Below are positions 18,335-26,162 of a DNA stretch of 55,639 bases, piece after piece. The first letter of the stretch is position 1; the number at the start of each line of letters is the position of its first letter. A model generated the notes under the pieces. It made no database searches. It was not told the origin of the DNA and was given only the letters and a program-made list of their open reading frames with translations. The stretch is from positions 1 to 55,639 of the forward strand of contig CALVBV010000002.1 of the NCBI GenBank assembly GCA_944325815.1, read 5' to 3'. This DNA is from Candidatus Gastranaerophilales bacterium. Its GTDB lineage: Bacteria; Cyanobacteriota; Vampirovibrionia; Gastranaerophilales; Gastranaerophilaceae. Made by a program: the position numbers and the translations under genes.

Positions 18335-18616
18335 ATGTTATTCACAACAGTTTCAAACGAAGAATTAAATAAAGTAAACAATTTCTTTAATGATTATGAA
18401 GCTGTTGAAACAGTTACTCCGGAAGAAGTTGAACAGGAAACAGCTGTTTCTAAATACATCACATCTTTAGTTACCTCTTGCTACAAAAAATCAGTTGAAG
18501 ACATTGAAAACACAAAAGTCGGAAGCCGTGTTGTAAGAAAAAGAAACTTACAGCAGGTAATGAGAGAATCTTTCTTCTACGGCGCTAACAGATTCGGAAA
18601 CAACTTCATCGCCTAG
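18335..18616 (+). CDS. Small phage-island protein followed directly by tandem G-rich repeats
   Basis: A 93-aa protein, not recognised. The N-terminal two-thirds is acidic and helical (VTPEEVEQETAVSKYI). The C-terminal third is basic then aromatic/Gly/Asn-rich (ESFFYGANRFGNNFIA). A strong AAGGAG site precedes the ATG, and AT-rich TATATA sequence lies about 30 bp upstream. The TAG stop (18614-18616) abuts the first G-run of the ~59-bp repeats. It is divergent from the gp10-like gene. Function unknown; a small virion, regulatory or peptide product are all possible. Confidence 0.6.
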   Translation: MLFTTVSNEELNKVNNFFNDYEAVETVTPEEVEQETAVSKYITSLVTSCYKKSVEDIENTKVGSRVVRKRNLQQVMRESFFYGANRFGNNFIA

Positions 18617-18840
18617 GGGTAAATGTATTTAGCTGGTTGGTAAAAACTACAAGCCTGGCGTCCTCCGGAAGTGGGGGGTAAATGTATTTGGCTGGTTGGT
18701 AAAGACTACAAGCCTGGCGTCCTCCGGAAGTGGGGGGGTAAATGAACTTAGGTGGTTGGTAGAGCTACAAGTTCGATGTCCTCCGGAAGTGGGGGGGGGG
18801 AAATATATTAAACTAATTGGTGATGACTACAAGCTTAATG
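18616..18840 (+). repeat. Four tandem ~59-bp G-rich repeats with lengthening G-runs
   Basis: Units start near 18616, 18673, 18732 and 18791 (period 59-61 bp). Each has a G-run, then TAAATG, TGGTTGGT, CTACAAG, TGGCGTCCTCCGGAAGT and the next G-run. The fourth unit is degenerate and lacks the 3' part. G-run lengths increase downstream: 4, 6, 7 and 10. CCTCC can pair with the following GGGGG around a 6-nt loop, with a U-G pair that works only in plus-strand RNA. The first three units encode tiny ORFs of six codons (MYLAGW, MYLAGW, MNLGGW), each ended by TAA or TAG. A diverged copy lies at 27081-27146 on the other strand. Confidence 0.9.
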
Positions 18841-18902
18841 TATATAAAAACAAAAAAATAACTACTCTCTTATATTATCTTACATCTTACTTACAAAGTT
18901 TC

Positions 18903-18927
18903 AGCCCTCTCTTGGAGGGCCTTTTTT
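18903..18927 (+). terminator. Rho-independent terminator after the G-rich repeats
   Basis: The stem GCCCTC / GAGGGC with a 5-nt loop is followed by CTTTTTTT. It would end a transcript that starts before the 93-aa gene and runs through the whole repeat block, giving a defined 3' UTR of about 310 nt. Confidence 0.8.
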
Positions 18928-18977
18928 TGTGTATGCTGTGGAAAAAGTCTTGGAGAAGTTGAAAAGAAGAAAAGTAG

Positions 18978-19080
18978 GATGTGGTAAATCTTCGATTTAC
19001 CACATCAAATAATGTTTTGGTAATCAGAGATTACCAAAACCTACCGGCTAATCTAAAGGTAGACTAAAGTCTACCCTACA
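18978..19080. repeat. Intergenic palindrome cluster (copy A)
   Basis: Three perfect hairpins lie in a row: GATGTGGTAAATC/GATTTACCACATC (18978-19006), TTTTGGTAATC/GATTACCAAAA (19015-19039) and GGTAGACT/AGTCTACC (19058-19075). Near-identical clusters occur at 19654-19746 and in part at 36767-36935, so this is a dispersed intergenic repeat family. Confidence 0.85.
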
Positions 19081-19083
19081 TTT

Positions 19084-19302
19084 CTACCGGTTTTCTACCT
19101 CGTCATATAACACATCTAAACTTTGAGTAATTTTATACTGCTTTTCATATATTATATCTACGAGGCTTGCAATTATTCCGATATTTGCAACATTATTATC
19201 TATATTATACTGACAATAATCTTTTAAAATGCTCATTAAATTGAAATTATCAAAAACAAGAAATTCAAGTTCTGAAAAACAGCCTTGTATATCTTTATCC
19301 AT
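19084..19302 (-). CDS. Small hypothetical protein divergent from XRE-2
   Basis: A 72-aa helical acidic protein (contains LEFLVFDNFNLMSILKDY and IIASLVDIIYEKQYKI) with no recognised domain. It is divergent from the XRE-2 gene with a 71-bp shared regulatory gap holding the repeated CAGTCTATA boxes. The pairing of a small protein with a small XRE regulator recalls toxin-antitoxin or moron control units, but no toxin fold can be named. Confidence 0.5.
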   Translation of the reverse strand: MDKDIQGCFSELEFLVFDNFNLMSILKDYCQYNIDNNVANIGIIASLVDIIYEKQYKITQSLDVLYDEVENR

Positions 19303-19330
19303 AATAATTTACCCCATGTAATAAGCGTGT

Positions 19331-19366
19331 CAGTCTATACACATAATAAGCATACCAGTCTATATT
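19331..19366 (+). promoter_or_regulatory. Candidate promoter/operator of XRE-2
   Basis: Two direct copies of CAGTCTATA (19331-19339 and 19356-19364) flank ATAATAAGCATACC. The GCATACCA motif (19350-19357) and a TATATT box (19361-19366) end 7 nt before the chosen ATG. No ribosome site is present, consistent with a leaderless message. The direct repeats are good candidate binding sites for the XRE product itself (inference). Confidence 0.45.
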
Positions 19367-19373
19367 GTCAAGT

Positions 19374-19592
19374 ATGAATATAAAAATTCTTGAAAAACTC
19401 GGCAAAAGACTAAAAGAAATACGGCTTACTGAAGGACTAACCCAGGAGGCTCTTGCTGAAAAAGTGGGAATACACCCTACCTATGTTGGGAAACTTGAAG
19501 CTGGAAAAAGCAATTTATCAGTTAAATTACTTTTTAAAATTTCACGCGCTCTCAATGTCAATCTTTCACAAGTTTTTGATTTTGATAAATAA
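19374..19592 (+). CDS. Small XRE-family HTH regulator (XRE-2)
   Basis: A 72-aa Cro/C1-type HTH protein: LGKRLKEIRLTEGLTQEALA, then VGIHPTYVGKLEAGKSNLSV and KISRALNVNLSQVF. It is clearly a DNA-binding repressor-sized protein without a dimerisation domain. The ATG at 19374 is preferred over an in-frame TTG at 19365 that sits inside the -10 box. It is on the plus strand, opposite to the virion operon, in the island between adaptor and gp10-like genes. It probably controls itself and the divergent 72-aa gene. Confidence 0.85.
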   Translation: MNIKILEKLGKRLKEIRLTEGLTQEALAEKVGIHPTYVGKLEAGKSNLSVKLLFKISRALNVNLSQVFDFDK

Positions 19593-19653
19593 AAGATTAC
19601 AGGTTGGGCTTTCAGCCCTACAATAAATTTAGACATTAATTGGACTATAAAAA

Positions 19654-19797
19654 TTCTTCGATTTACCACATCAGATAATGTTTCGGTAATCAAAGATTAC
19701 CAAAACCTACCGGTTAATCTAAAGGTAGACTAAAGTCTACCCTACATTTATTCATAAACGCACCCTTCACTCCTCACGCCTCACACTTCACCGGAAT
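19654..19797. repeat. Intergenic palindrome cluster (copy B) with TTCAC-type repeats
   Basis: This copy matches cluster A but has lost the left arm of the first hairpin. GGTAATC/GATTACC (19685-19701) and GGTAGACT/AGTCTACC (19724-19741) are intact. It continues into short TTCAC and CTCAC units (19758-19793), also found at 36837-36870 (opposite strand) and 55310-55580. The remaining gap to 19870 shows no gene. Confidence 0.8.
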
Positions 19798-19870
19798 AGC
19801 ACATACCCGTAAGGGAGGTAAAATCCATACAACGTATTGATAATTATGCTGCAATTAAAATAATACCTCT

Positions 19871-20530
19871 CTAGAACTTAATTGCCTTATCGAGCCCCAC
19901 CCCCTTTGAGTATTTTATTAATAGTCTGTATGCTGTTTCCGACTGTTTTTTGTACGCAGAATAATTCTCATCCCCCTCTGACGCTATAGAATTGAGCATT
20001 GTTCTGGCTATTACCGCATTTTTCATAAGTTCTTCCAGATGCGCAGGTACAGCGAGCGTATCTGCAGGATTTTTTAGAGCAAAAATTTCATTCCCATCTG
20101 CGTCCTCGCCTATGGCAAGTGTTGTATAATCAATTGTAATAAGAGACTTCTCAACAGGTTTCGGATAAAAAACAATCTTATCGCTCTTAATATAGAACCT
20201 GTCCGGAAGCCCGATTTTGTTATCCAAATCCTGCGGAGAATCGGCAAAGCTCAATAATTTTGAATTAAGCTTAACCATATAATTCCCCATATTATCACGG
20301 TTAATCAACCCCGGCGGCAGGTCATAAGTATTCACATCCGGCAAAGTAAGAATTACATGCGTCCGCTCTCTAAAACTAAACGGATAAGAATACAATATTT
20401 CTGCTATTGCTTTATTCAAAGCAAGAACAAGCGCTGATTCCAACTCTTCCCCGTTTGCCGCGTCATTGTCATACATTGACCACTCCTGAGTTGCAGCCAT
20501 GTTATATAAATCTAATAAATTTATTGTCAT
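19871..20530 (-). CDS. Phage head-tail adaptor (P22 gp4-like)
   Basis: A 219-aa helical protein. The ATG at 20530 has AAGGAG 7 nt upstream; an in-frame ATG nine codons earlier lies inside the lysozyme gene. Motifs include ALNKAIAEILYSYPFSF, YDLPPGLI, PDRFYIKSDKIVFYPKP and the DTLAVPAHLEELMKNAVIAR helix. This pattern is common in phage adaptor/connector proteins that sit under the portal. It lies directly after the virion lysozyme, overlapping in spacing with its stop. Confidence 0.7.
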   Translation of the reverse strand: MTINLLDLYNMAATQEWSMYDNDAANGEELESALVLALNKAIAEILYSYPFSFRERTHVILTLPDVNTYDLPPGLINRDNMGNYMVKLNSKLLSFADSPQDLDNKIGLPDRFYIKSDKIVFYPKPVEKSLITIDYTTLAIGEDADGNEIFALKNPADTLAVPAHLEELMKNAVIARTMLNSIASEGDENYSAYKKQSETAYRLLIKYSKGVGLDKAIKF

Positions 20531-20540
20531 AATTTTCTCC

Positions 20541-21041
20541 TTATTTGCAAAGAGCACCTACATCATATCCGGCAAACTTTTTAATATAGCTCTCTACGGA
20601 TGTCCCGAATGCGTCTTTGGGGTTATTTTTACCATTTGACTTTAAATAGTTAATAACAGAGCCGGGGCCTTTCAGGTGAGCACCGGCAAGTAAACCTGAC
20701 TGTGTAATATTAATTCCGTTTATAACCATCCCGACATACTTATCCGCCCCGATTGCTTTTAAATATCCCCACTGGCGTTTTTTGAATATTATCTGGGCGT
20801 TTTCCTGCGCCTGCGGATTGTTTAAAAAGTCATTAATTGAAAACACTCCGTCTTTTCCGGTAAAAGTTCCACTCCAATCGTTGTTATAATTAGCAGAGGC
20901 TTTTTTGTAATATCCGCTGTCTGTAAGCGCAGCCTCTCCCATTTGATACTTCCCTGCGTAACCGTATTTATTAAAAGCTTTATAATTCCCTCCGGACTCT
21001 CTTGCCCCTAAATCATTTAAAAAATCTTGCAGGCTCTTCAT
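20541..21041 (-). CDS. Virion-associated lysozyme-like peptidoglycan hydrolase
   Basis: A 166-aa protein. Near its N-terminus is GARESGGNYKAFNKYGYAGK followed by YQMGEAAL. This matches the lysozyme/soluble lytic transglycosylase active site, with Glu 15 as the likely catalytic acid. Cell-wall cleavage during DNA entry is the expected role, because the gene sits among head-tail genes rather than in a lysis cassette. It has no signal peptide. It overlaps the 74-aa gene by 4 bp. Confidence 0.75.
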   Translation of the reverse strand: MKSLQDFLNDLGARESGGNYKAFNKYGYAGKYQMGEAALTDSGYYKKASANYNNDWSGTFTGKDGVFSINDFLNNPQAQENAQIIFKKRQWGYLKAIGADKYVGMVINGINITQSGLLAGAHLKGPGSVINYLKSNGKNNPKDAFGTSVESYIKKFAGYDVGALCK

Positions 21042-21262
21042 TTTTTTCTCCTTTTTGTTTTAGGAACATCTTCGTCAAGAACTTGTAATAATATTGATTT
21101 AGGTTTTGTTTTCGGGGCTTCAACTTTGATTTTGTCCTTTATTTTTTTACCGTCTTTTTCCAGAATTTGATAATCAAAAGGGTTTTTGTTTTTAAGTTCT
21201 TTTGCAACCTCTTCCGGCAGAACAAATACATATCCTGTGGGAAGATATTTGATTTTGTACAT
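21038..21262 (-). CDS. Small lysine-rich phage protein
   Basis: A 74-aa basic protein (VEAPKTKPKSILLQVL, ending TKRRKK) beginning YKIKYLPTGYVFVLPEEVAK. No recognised domain. Its short beta start followed by a lysine-rich tail resembles small head-completion or packaging accessory proteins, but this is only a positional inference. It lies between the head protein and the lysozyme genes with a 4-bp overlap. Confidence 0.6.
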   Translation of the reverse strand: MYKIKYLPTGYVFVLPEEVAKELKNKNPFDYQILEKDGKKIKDKIKVEAPKTKPKSILLQVLDEDVPKTKRRKK

Positions 21263-21316
21263 AATAATTCCTTTCTTTAAAAGCGGGCAGAGAAAAATCC
21301 CTGCCCGAAAACAAAA

Positions 21317-21703
21317 TTATTCGACTTCCCGAACTCCGGCCCATTTTGCAATTGCAAAAATATTTCCGGTAAATCCGGTTGCAAAATCCAAATCAATTGA
21401 ACCGTCAGATTTTTCAAACCTTGATAAATCCTGAAGCTGGATTGCAGAAATTCCGTCCGGCAGTTCTATAACTATATCTCCAAGCATTGAGTTTGGATAA
21501 GCATCTCCGGCTTTTACTGTTAAAAGTGAATCAGTGCCGGTGTTTTCTATTACAATAAACAATGAATTATTCTTGTTAGAAAAAGCTTCTTCAATCGTAA
21601 TTCCGTTTGCCTGAGTAACAGCTTTTGTTTCTATACAAATATTTGCAACCGATTCTGTGTGGTCTAATGTCGGATATTGAACCTGAATAGTATCTCTTGC
21701 CAT
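21317..21703 (-). CDS. Phage head/decoration-type protein
   Basis: A 128-aa beta-rich protein (FIVIENTGTDSLLTVKAGDA, MLGDIVIELPDGISAIQL) immediately downstream of the major capsid gene. Its size, beta content and position fit a capsid decoration or head-fibre protein. No exact family recognised. A GAAAGGAG site precedes the ATG. Confidence 0.6.
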   Translation of the reverse strand: MARDTIQVQYPTLDHTESVANICIETKAVTQANGITIEEAFSNKNNSLFIVIENTGTDSLLTVKAGDAYPNSMLGDIVIELPDGISAIQLQDLSRFEKSDGSIDLDFATGFTGNIFAIAKWAGVREVE

Positions 21704-21733
21704 ATATTAAAATCTCCTTTCTTATATTAAATC

Positions 21734-22630
21734 TTATGCGCCGATAGTAAGAGCTGCAGAAACTTTTACTGTTCCGAGATAATCTGCTCTCGGTGCGCCT
21801 ACGCCGTATAACCCGTAACCTTTGTAGCAGGTATTGAAATTCTTCTCAGGAGTATAGTATGTTGTATTCAAATCAGAAGAGATTCCGCCTGCAAGAGTTT
21901 TATCCTTAACCCCGAATAGAGGATAGAATACACCGCTTTCAGGCTGCGCAATATTGTTTGATACAAGAATCTCCCATCCGCAAAGGTTTCCGATATATCC
22001 TTTGGCGATTTCAGATTTGCCGGTTTCCGTGTATTTCAACTCATCCAGCTTGCCTAAGAAGAATTGATATTCCGGAGGGATTACGCACACCATAGAACCG
22101 TCAATCCAGTTAGTGTGGCCTTTCCCGTCTCCTCTTTGGAATTTTGCCTGCATGTATGCAAGAATATCTTTTGCTGTTTGGGCGGTAAGTGCGATTGCTT
22201 CGCCCTCGTCATCCAAATAATGACCGGCTCTTGTGTACAAGTTGGCATAAGCGCTGTCAACTGCAGCAGCAAACTGTTTGATTGCATCATTTGTGTAATC
22301 TTTTGCAAGTTCTACCTGAGCTTCCGGATTATCGGCAGAGCCTCTCATCATTTTTTCTTCCATCTCGGAAAGTTCAAAATGGAAAGCTTTTCCTCTGTCA
22401 ATTCTAACTTTGCAGGTAGAAACAGTTGCAGATTCAGCAGTCGGAAGGTCGCCGCCGTCATAATCAAATAGAGTTACCAGACCGGGCATTGTAACATCTA
22501 CTTCATCGCCTTTGTTAATATGTTTTTTCATTTCAGAATGCGCAAGTTTGCCGACAACAAGTTCATTATAGAAATGTTTGTTGAAGGCTTTTGAAAACGC
22601 ATTTACAATCATTTGTTTTGTAGTTGTCAT
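21734..22630 (-). CDS. Major capsid protein (HK97-fold type)
   Basis: A 298-aa protein. The N-terminus reads SKAFNKHFYNELVVGKLAHS, and INKGDEVDVTMPGL begins the domain that leads to FHFELSEMEEKMM. Together with the AAAVDSAYANL helix, CVIPPEYQFFLGKLDEL, GWEILVSNNI and a C-terminal beta region (GAPRADYLGTVKVSAAL), these match HK97-fold phage capsid proteins of the P22-coat-like group. It follows the scaffold gene, as expected. An AAAGGAAA site precedes the ATG. Confidence 0.82.
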   Translation of the reverse strand: MTTTKQMIVNAFSKAFNKHFYNELVVGKLAHSEMKKHINKGDEVDVTMPGLVTLFDYDGGDLPTAESATVSTCKVRIDRGKAFHFELSEMEEKMMRGSADNPEAQVELAKDYTNDAIKQFAAAVDSAYANLYTRAGHYLDDEGEAIALTAQTAKDILAYMQAKFQRGDGKGHTNWIDGSMVCVIPPEYQFFLGKLDELKYTETGKSEIAKGYIGNLCGWEILVSNNIAQPESGVFYPLFGVKDKTLAGGISSDLNTTYYTPEKNFNTCYKGYGLYGVGAPRADYLGTVKVSAALTIGA

Positions 22631-22649
22631 AAATTTTCCTTTCTTTTTC

Positions 22650-23252
22650 CTAAATTAATCTTTCAAGAAGGTCATCAACTTCCTTGGGTGTCATCTCATC
22701 CAGCCGTTTTTTGGGAGGAGTAAGGGAAGACTTTTCGTTTTTAGAAAACGTCATTGAGTCAGTTGCTTTAACTGTTTCAGCTTCTGCCGCCCTTGTCCTT
22801 TCGTGTGCAAAAATTCTTGATGCAACATAACCTTCAAGCAGATTTACAAACCTGTCAACATCAAGATTTTTACCCATTGCAAGATAAGCTTCTTTGTACA
22901 TCTGCTTAAAAGAAGGGTCAATAAAATATTTTTCATACTTACTAACAGCTTCTTTTATGCTGTCAGAGGCTTCTTTAACGTTTTTTGCTTTGTCCCAAAT
23001 GTCGGTAATATCCTTCAGTTTAACCGCATTTTGTCTCAAAATTCCCAACTCTTCGGACTGCAGACCTCTTTGCTTTTCAATTTCCTGATAAGCTTTGGAT
23101 AAATCTTCAACGGATTTGAATTTTCCCAAAATAAGATTAGAAGGGTCCTCAGATTGTCCTTCTTTTTCAAATTGTTCAGTCTCAGAGTTATCGGCCTCCG
23201 GCTCTGAAACTTCGTAGTTTTCTTGTTGATTTTGTTCCTGAATCTCTTCCAT
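22650..23252 (-). CDS. Phage capsid scaffold-type protein
   Basis: A 200-aa acidic, glutamine/glutamate-rich, coiled-coil protein without hydrophobic core segments. It contains LILGKFKSVEDLSKAYQEIE, a motif frequent in phage scaffolds, and ends with EMTPKEVDDLLERLI. Scaffolds direct procapsid assembly and are then removed. It lies between portal and capsid, the standard place. Confidence 0.75.
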   Translation of the reverse strand: MEEIQEQNQQENYEVSEPEADNSETEQFEKEGQSEDPSNLILGKFKSVEDLSKAYQEIEKQRGLQSEELGILRQNAVKLKDITDIWDKAKNVKEASDSIKEAVSKYEKYFIDPSFKQMYKEAYLAMGKNLDVDRFVNLLEGYVASRIFAHERTRAAEAETVKATDSMTFSKNEKSSLTPPKKRLDEMTPKEVDDLLERLI

Positions 23253-23268
23253 AATAATTTCCTTTCGT

Positions 23269-25212
23269 TTAGTTACTTAATTCTGATTTTGATATAATTT
23301 CCTGCAAAGCTTGTTCAAGTTCAGCGGCATTAATTTCCGGTTCAGCCTGCGGGGGGTCTGCATTATTGGCACCTGCATTCAATTCCGGAACAAAATTCTG
23401 GACATCTGCTGCATTTCCACCTTGAGCCAAAATATTAGCAAGATTTACGCCATTATTTACCCCTTGCTTTACCCCTAAATTTACCCCCTGGTCTACCCCT
23501 AAGAATCTTTCAGGGTTATCTACACCTTTTTGCTCAAAATACCAGACAAATATTTCCTGCAAGTTCAATGGAATCAAAGACGCAAACCGCTCGACTGCCT
23601 GAACAACCAGATCCGCCTGTTCCGACTTTTGCGCAGTCATCGAAGAATCGGAATATGTATATTTGTAATCCCCTTGACGCACAAAATCATCAACCTCTAT
23701 TAATTCCTGATTATTCTCGTGGTTAACAAAAATCGTCTCCACTCCGGATTTGAAATCAGCACAAAGTTTTGCAACCTTTTCCACATTAGGAATAATCAAA
23801 TCCTGATTAATCGTATCCACAATCATAGAAAGCCTTGTCATCTGCCCCTGTGTTTTCGTATTAATCTCTGTTGCGGTCTTAGAAGCAGATGTCTCAACAG
23901 CCCCTATCATATTCGGGAAGATTCCGGACACTTCCGCCATCAAGTCATTAAGGAAGCTGATATCCTGCAAAAATACGGTCGGGTTAAATGAAAGCTGCTG
24001 AAAAGCTGCTGCAGGAGAAAGATTATCTCCGTATTCAATAATTTTTCCCGGATATAAATCAATCTCATCTTCATCAAAAAATCCTTCCGGCGCAAGAAGA
24101 GGCGGATTCTCATTAAGTGCCTGCAAGTCGCAAGTCTTATTCATCAAATCTTCCTGCAAATGCGCAAGCGAAAGCACCGAGTAAAGAGGACTTATGCCCC
24201 GTTTTGTATCAGGGTCAGTAACAAAAGCGCCGTATGAAAACGGATTTACAATCCTTTCGTTTTTGCCAAAAGCCACCAGATACTTGCGCGCCACAATAAC
24301 CGCATGCCAGTTCTTCAAAAGGGTTCCGTCAGGAAGCTTCAAATCACCCCAGTGTTCTAAAACCTCAACAGTAGAGCCTTTTGTTACATCCTCAGAAAAA
24401 GGAGAAGAAGAAAGTATTTTATTGTTATTTTCACTATTGCATAATGAATTAATCTCTTCTGCCTGCTCTTTTGTTATTGTATATAACTTATTTGTGATAA
24501 TCTCAGACGGAGTCTTATAAGTCCTGTAAATTTTAGGACAAGAATCCCAATTGTCTTTCTGCAGAGGATCAAAAACCAAATCTGCAGGATTCACAGGGTA
24601 AATATAAGGATTATCATAAATTTTCTTTGTATCAACCCAATAGTTTTTACCTTTGGAAATTGCATCAAGTATAAGCGGAAGCTTGATTACATCTTGTGAA
24701 AACAGGTTTTTGAAAAACTCAATCGGGCGTCTGTATTCCTCATAATTCTTTTTCCACGCAGTAAACGAGATTAATTCCCCGTATAAAAGCGCATTATCTA
24801 TAATCTGGTCGCAGGTTTTCTGGAAATTCATTTTTTCAAGAATATCAACCAGCATAGCCTTTTGCTTATTAGAAGCGTTGTTGGAATCATGGTTTTCGCC
24901 GGAGACATCAAACATTGAATTTACGTTAGCGTAAGTATTTCTCCAGATAAAAGCCTTCAGGGTCTGATAAAACATAAATGTTTTACACATCTTAATTTTT
25001 GATTTCCATTTTTTAGTCTTGTCGGAAATTGATTTAAAATCGTTTTTAAAAAATATTTCATTTGCGAGATTAGAAGCCATTTCCAAATTAGAAGAACGCT
25101 CAGAATTAAGCTCGGCAAATTTTGACGCAATTTTCTTTACAAGCCCTGCTGACATTTCATCACTAAGTTTTTTTTGAGAATTATCTTTTTCAATAATGTA
25201 TTCAAAAGACAT
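23269..25212 (-). CDS. Phage portal protein
   Basis: A 647-aa protein. It shows portal features: a helical N-terminal crown, NPADLVFDPLQKDNWDSCPK, HWGDLKLPDGTLLKNWHAVI, and AVETSASKTATEINTKTQGQ followed by a long helix. It forms the dodecameric ring through which DNA is packaged. The C-terminus is unusual: four GV-N/D/K units (about residues 580-605) are encoded by GGGGTA runs resembling the start of the G-rich repeats. It lies after the GNAT-like gene. Confidence 0.85.
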   Translation of the reverse strand: MSFEYIIEKDNSQKKLSDEMSAGLVKKIASKFAELNSERSSNLEMASNLANEIFFKNDFKSISDKTKKWKSKIKMCKTFMFYQTLKAFIWRNTYANVNSMFDVSGENHDSNNASNKQKAMLVDILEKMNFQKTCDQIIDNALLYGELISFTAWKKNYEEYRRPIEFFKNLFSQDVIKLPLILDAISKGKNYWVDTKKIYDNPYIYPVNPADLVFDPLQKDNWDSCPKIYRTYKTPSEIITNKLYTITKEQAEEINSLCNSENNNKILSSSPFSEDVTKGSTVEVLEHWGDLKLPDGTLLKNWHAVIVARKYLVAFGKNERIVNPFSYGAFVTDPDTKRGISPLYSVLSLAHLQEDLMNKTCDLQALNENPPLLAPEGFFDEDEIDLYPGKIIEYGDNLSPAAAFQQLSFNPTVFLQDISFLNDLMAEVSGIFPNMIGAVETSASKTATEINTKTQGQMTRLSMIVDTINQDLIIPNVEKVAKLCADFKSGVETIFVNHENNQELIEVDDFVRQGDYKYTYSDSSMTAQKSEQADLVVQAVERFASLIPLNLQEIFVWYFEQKGVDNPERFLGVDQGVNLGVKQGVNNGVNLANILAQGGNAADVQNFVPELNAGANNADPPQAEPEINAAELEQALQEIISKSELSN

Positions 25213-25244
25213 AAAGATTCCTTTCCGGAGATTACTCCAAATTT

Positions 25245-25631
25245 TTAACTACGATTCAGGCAAAAGAGATTATCCTGACATCTCTTAAACCCGCATTTTA
25301 TAAGACACAAAGCTGACGCCCGGTTTTGAGCCAGAGCGTAAATATTACAATCAAACCAGGTTGTTGAAAGCTTAAGGCATTCAAGCTTCCGGCTTAACAT
25401 TTTTCTTTTTGCAAATCCGTTCAGAAAGAGTTTTCCGCCACTATCAACAAAATAATAAATAGCCCCGATTAATAAATCATCATCAGTGAATAAGTAAAAA
25501 AATGTATTATCCCTTATAAAATCAAAAGTATTAGAATCGCAGATTTTGTTCTGCAGATTTTGATACAACGCCCTGCATTCAGGCTCAAAAAACTTAAAGC
25601 CCGAATCAGAGGGTATAAAAACTTTTATCAT
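25245..25631 (-). CDS. GNAT-like acetyltransferase-fold phage protein
   Basis: A 128-aa protein. Its strands FYLFTDDDLLIGAIYYFVD and FLNGFAKRKM, followed by ALAQNRASALCLIKCGFKRC, resemble the C-terminal part of GNAT folds: the N-R-A-S-x-x-L helix and the G-F final strand. T7-like phages also carry GNAT-like structural proteins. Enzymatic activity is uncertain. It precedes the portal by 32 bp and is the first gene of the continuous virion run. Confidence 0.5.
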   Translation of the reverse strand: MIKVFIPSDSGFKFFEPECRALYQNLQNKICDSNTFDFIRDNTFFYLFTDDDLLIGAIYYFVDSGGKLFLNGFAKRKMLSRKLECLKLSTTWFDCNIYALAQNRASALCLIKCGFKRCQDNLFCLNRS

Positions 25632-25697
25632 ACCGCTCGCTTTCTTCTAAACCAATCTCTCCTTGCAAAACAAGAAAATATATTATAAAATATACAC

Positions 25698-26162
25698 ATG
25701 CTCAAACGCTTAAAATCTTTCTACAATTTCCTGATGAAGCTTAAACAATACCACGCTGTGCATGTTATTGTGATACCACCATCACTATTTTTCCTAATAA
25801 GCTATTGCTTTGCAGCAATACAAGCGATACCATGCTACATAAAAAATAATGGAAATCTTGTATTTTGGATTTTAGGATTTATAATAATTTATCTTGGAAT
25901 TATATGCTTTTCTTTTTTTCTTGCGATTATTGTTGAACTAATTATTCTTATTTTACAAAACATATACAAAGAAAAAATCTATATTAAATCGAAGTTTTTA
26001 TTAAATAATAAAATTTATAATATTCTTTATTTATTTTCATTAACAAATTATATATTATTAACACTAATAAGTTTATTCAAATTAGGGATTCAGGCTTATT
26101 TGACTTTTATCTACTTATTCCCCTTCAATGTTTTATATTCTTTTATTAAGTTATTTATATAA
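25698..26162 (+). CDS. Small multi-pass membrane protein in phage island
   Basis: A 154-aa, very hydrophobic protein with about four membrane spans (for example SLFFLISYCFAAIQAI and FIIIYLGIICFSFFLA) and lysine-rich loops. Extremely AT-rich compared with the adjacent virion genes. A TATAAA box sits about 10-14 nt before the ATG, so the message may be short-leadered. It overlaps the convergent 85-aa gene by 12 bp. It could be a moron such as a superinfection-exclusion protein; this is speculation from position. Confidence 0.55.
   Translation: MLKRLKSFYNFLMKLKQYHAVHVIVIPPSLFFLISYCFAAIQAIPCYIKNNGNLVFWILGFIIIYLGIICFSFFLAIIVELIILILQNIYKEKIYIKSKFLLNNKIYNILYLFSLTNYILLTLISLFKLGIQAYLTFIYLFPFNVLYSFIKLFI

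Noticed and set aside
18616-18840. CRISPR array
   Set aside because: Units are contiguous repeats without unique spacers, the period includes conserved sequence throughout, and no cas gene is nearby.
18696-18962. 88-aa ORF across the repeats
   Set aside because: It runs through the tandem repeats, the terminator and the palindrome region and has no ribosome site; it is a by-product of the repeat.
22064-22471. 135-aa ORF antisense to the major capsid gene
   Set aside because: Shadow of the capsid reading frame; composition and lack of start signals argue against coding.
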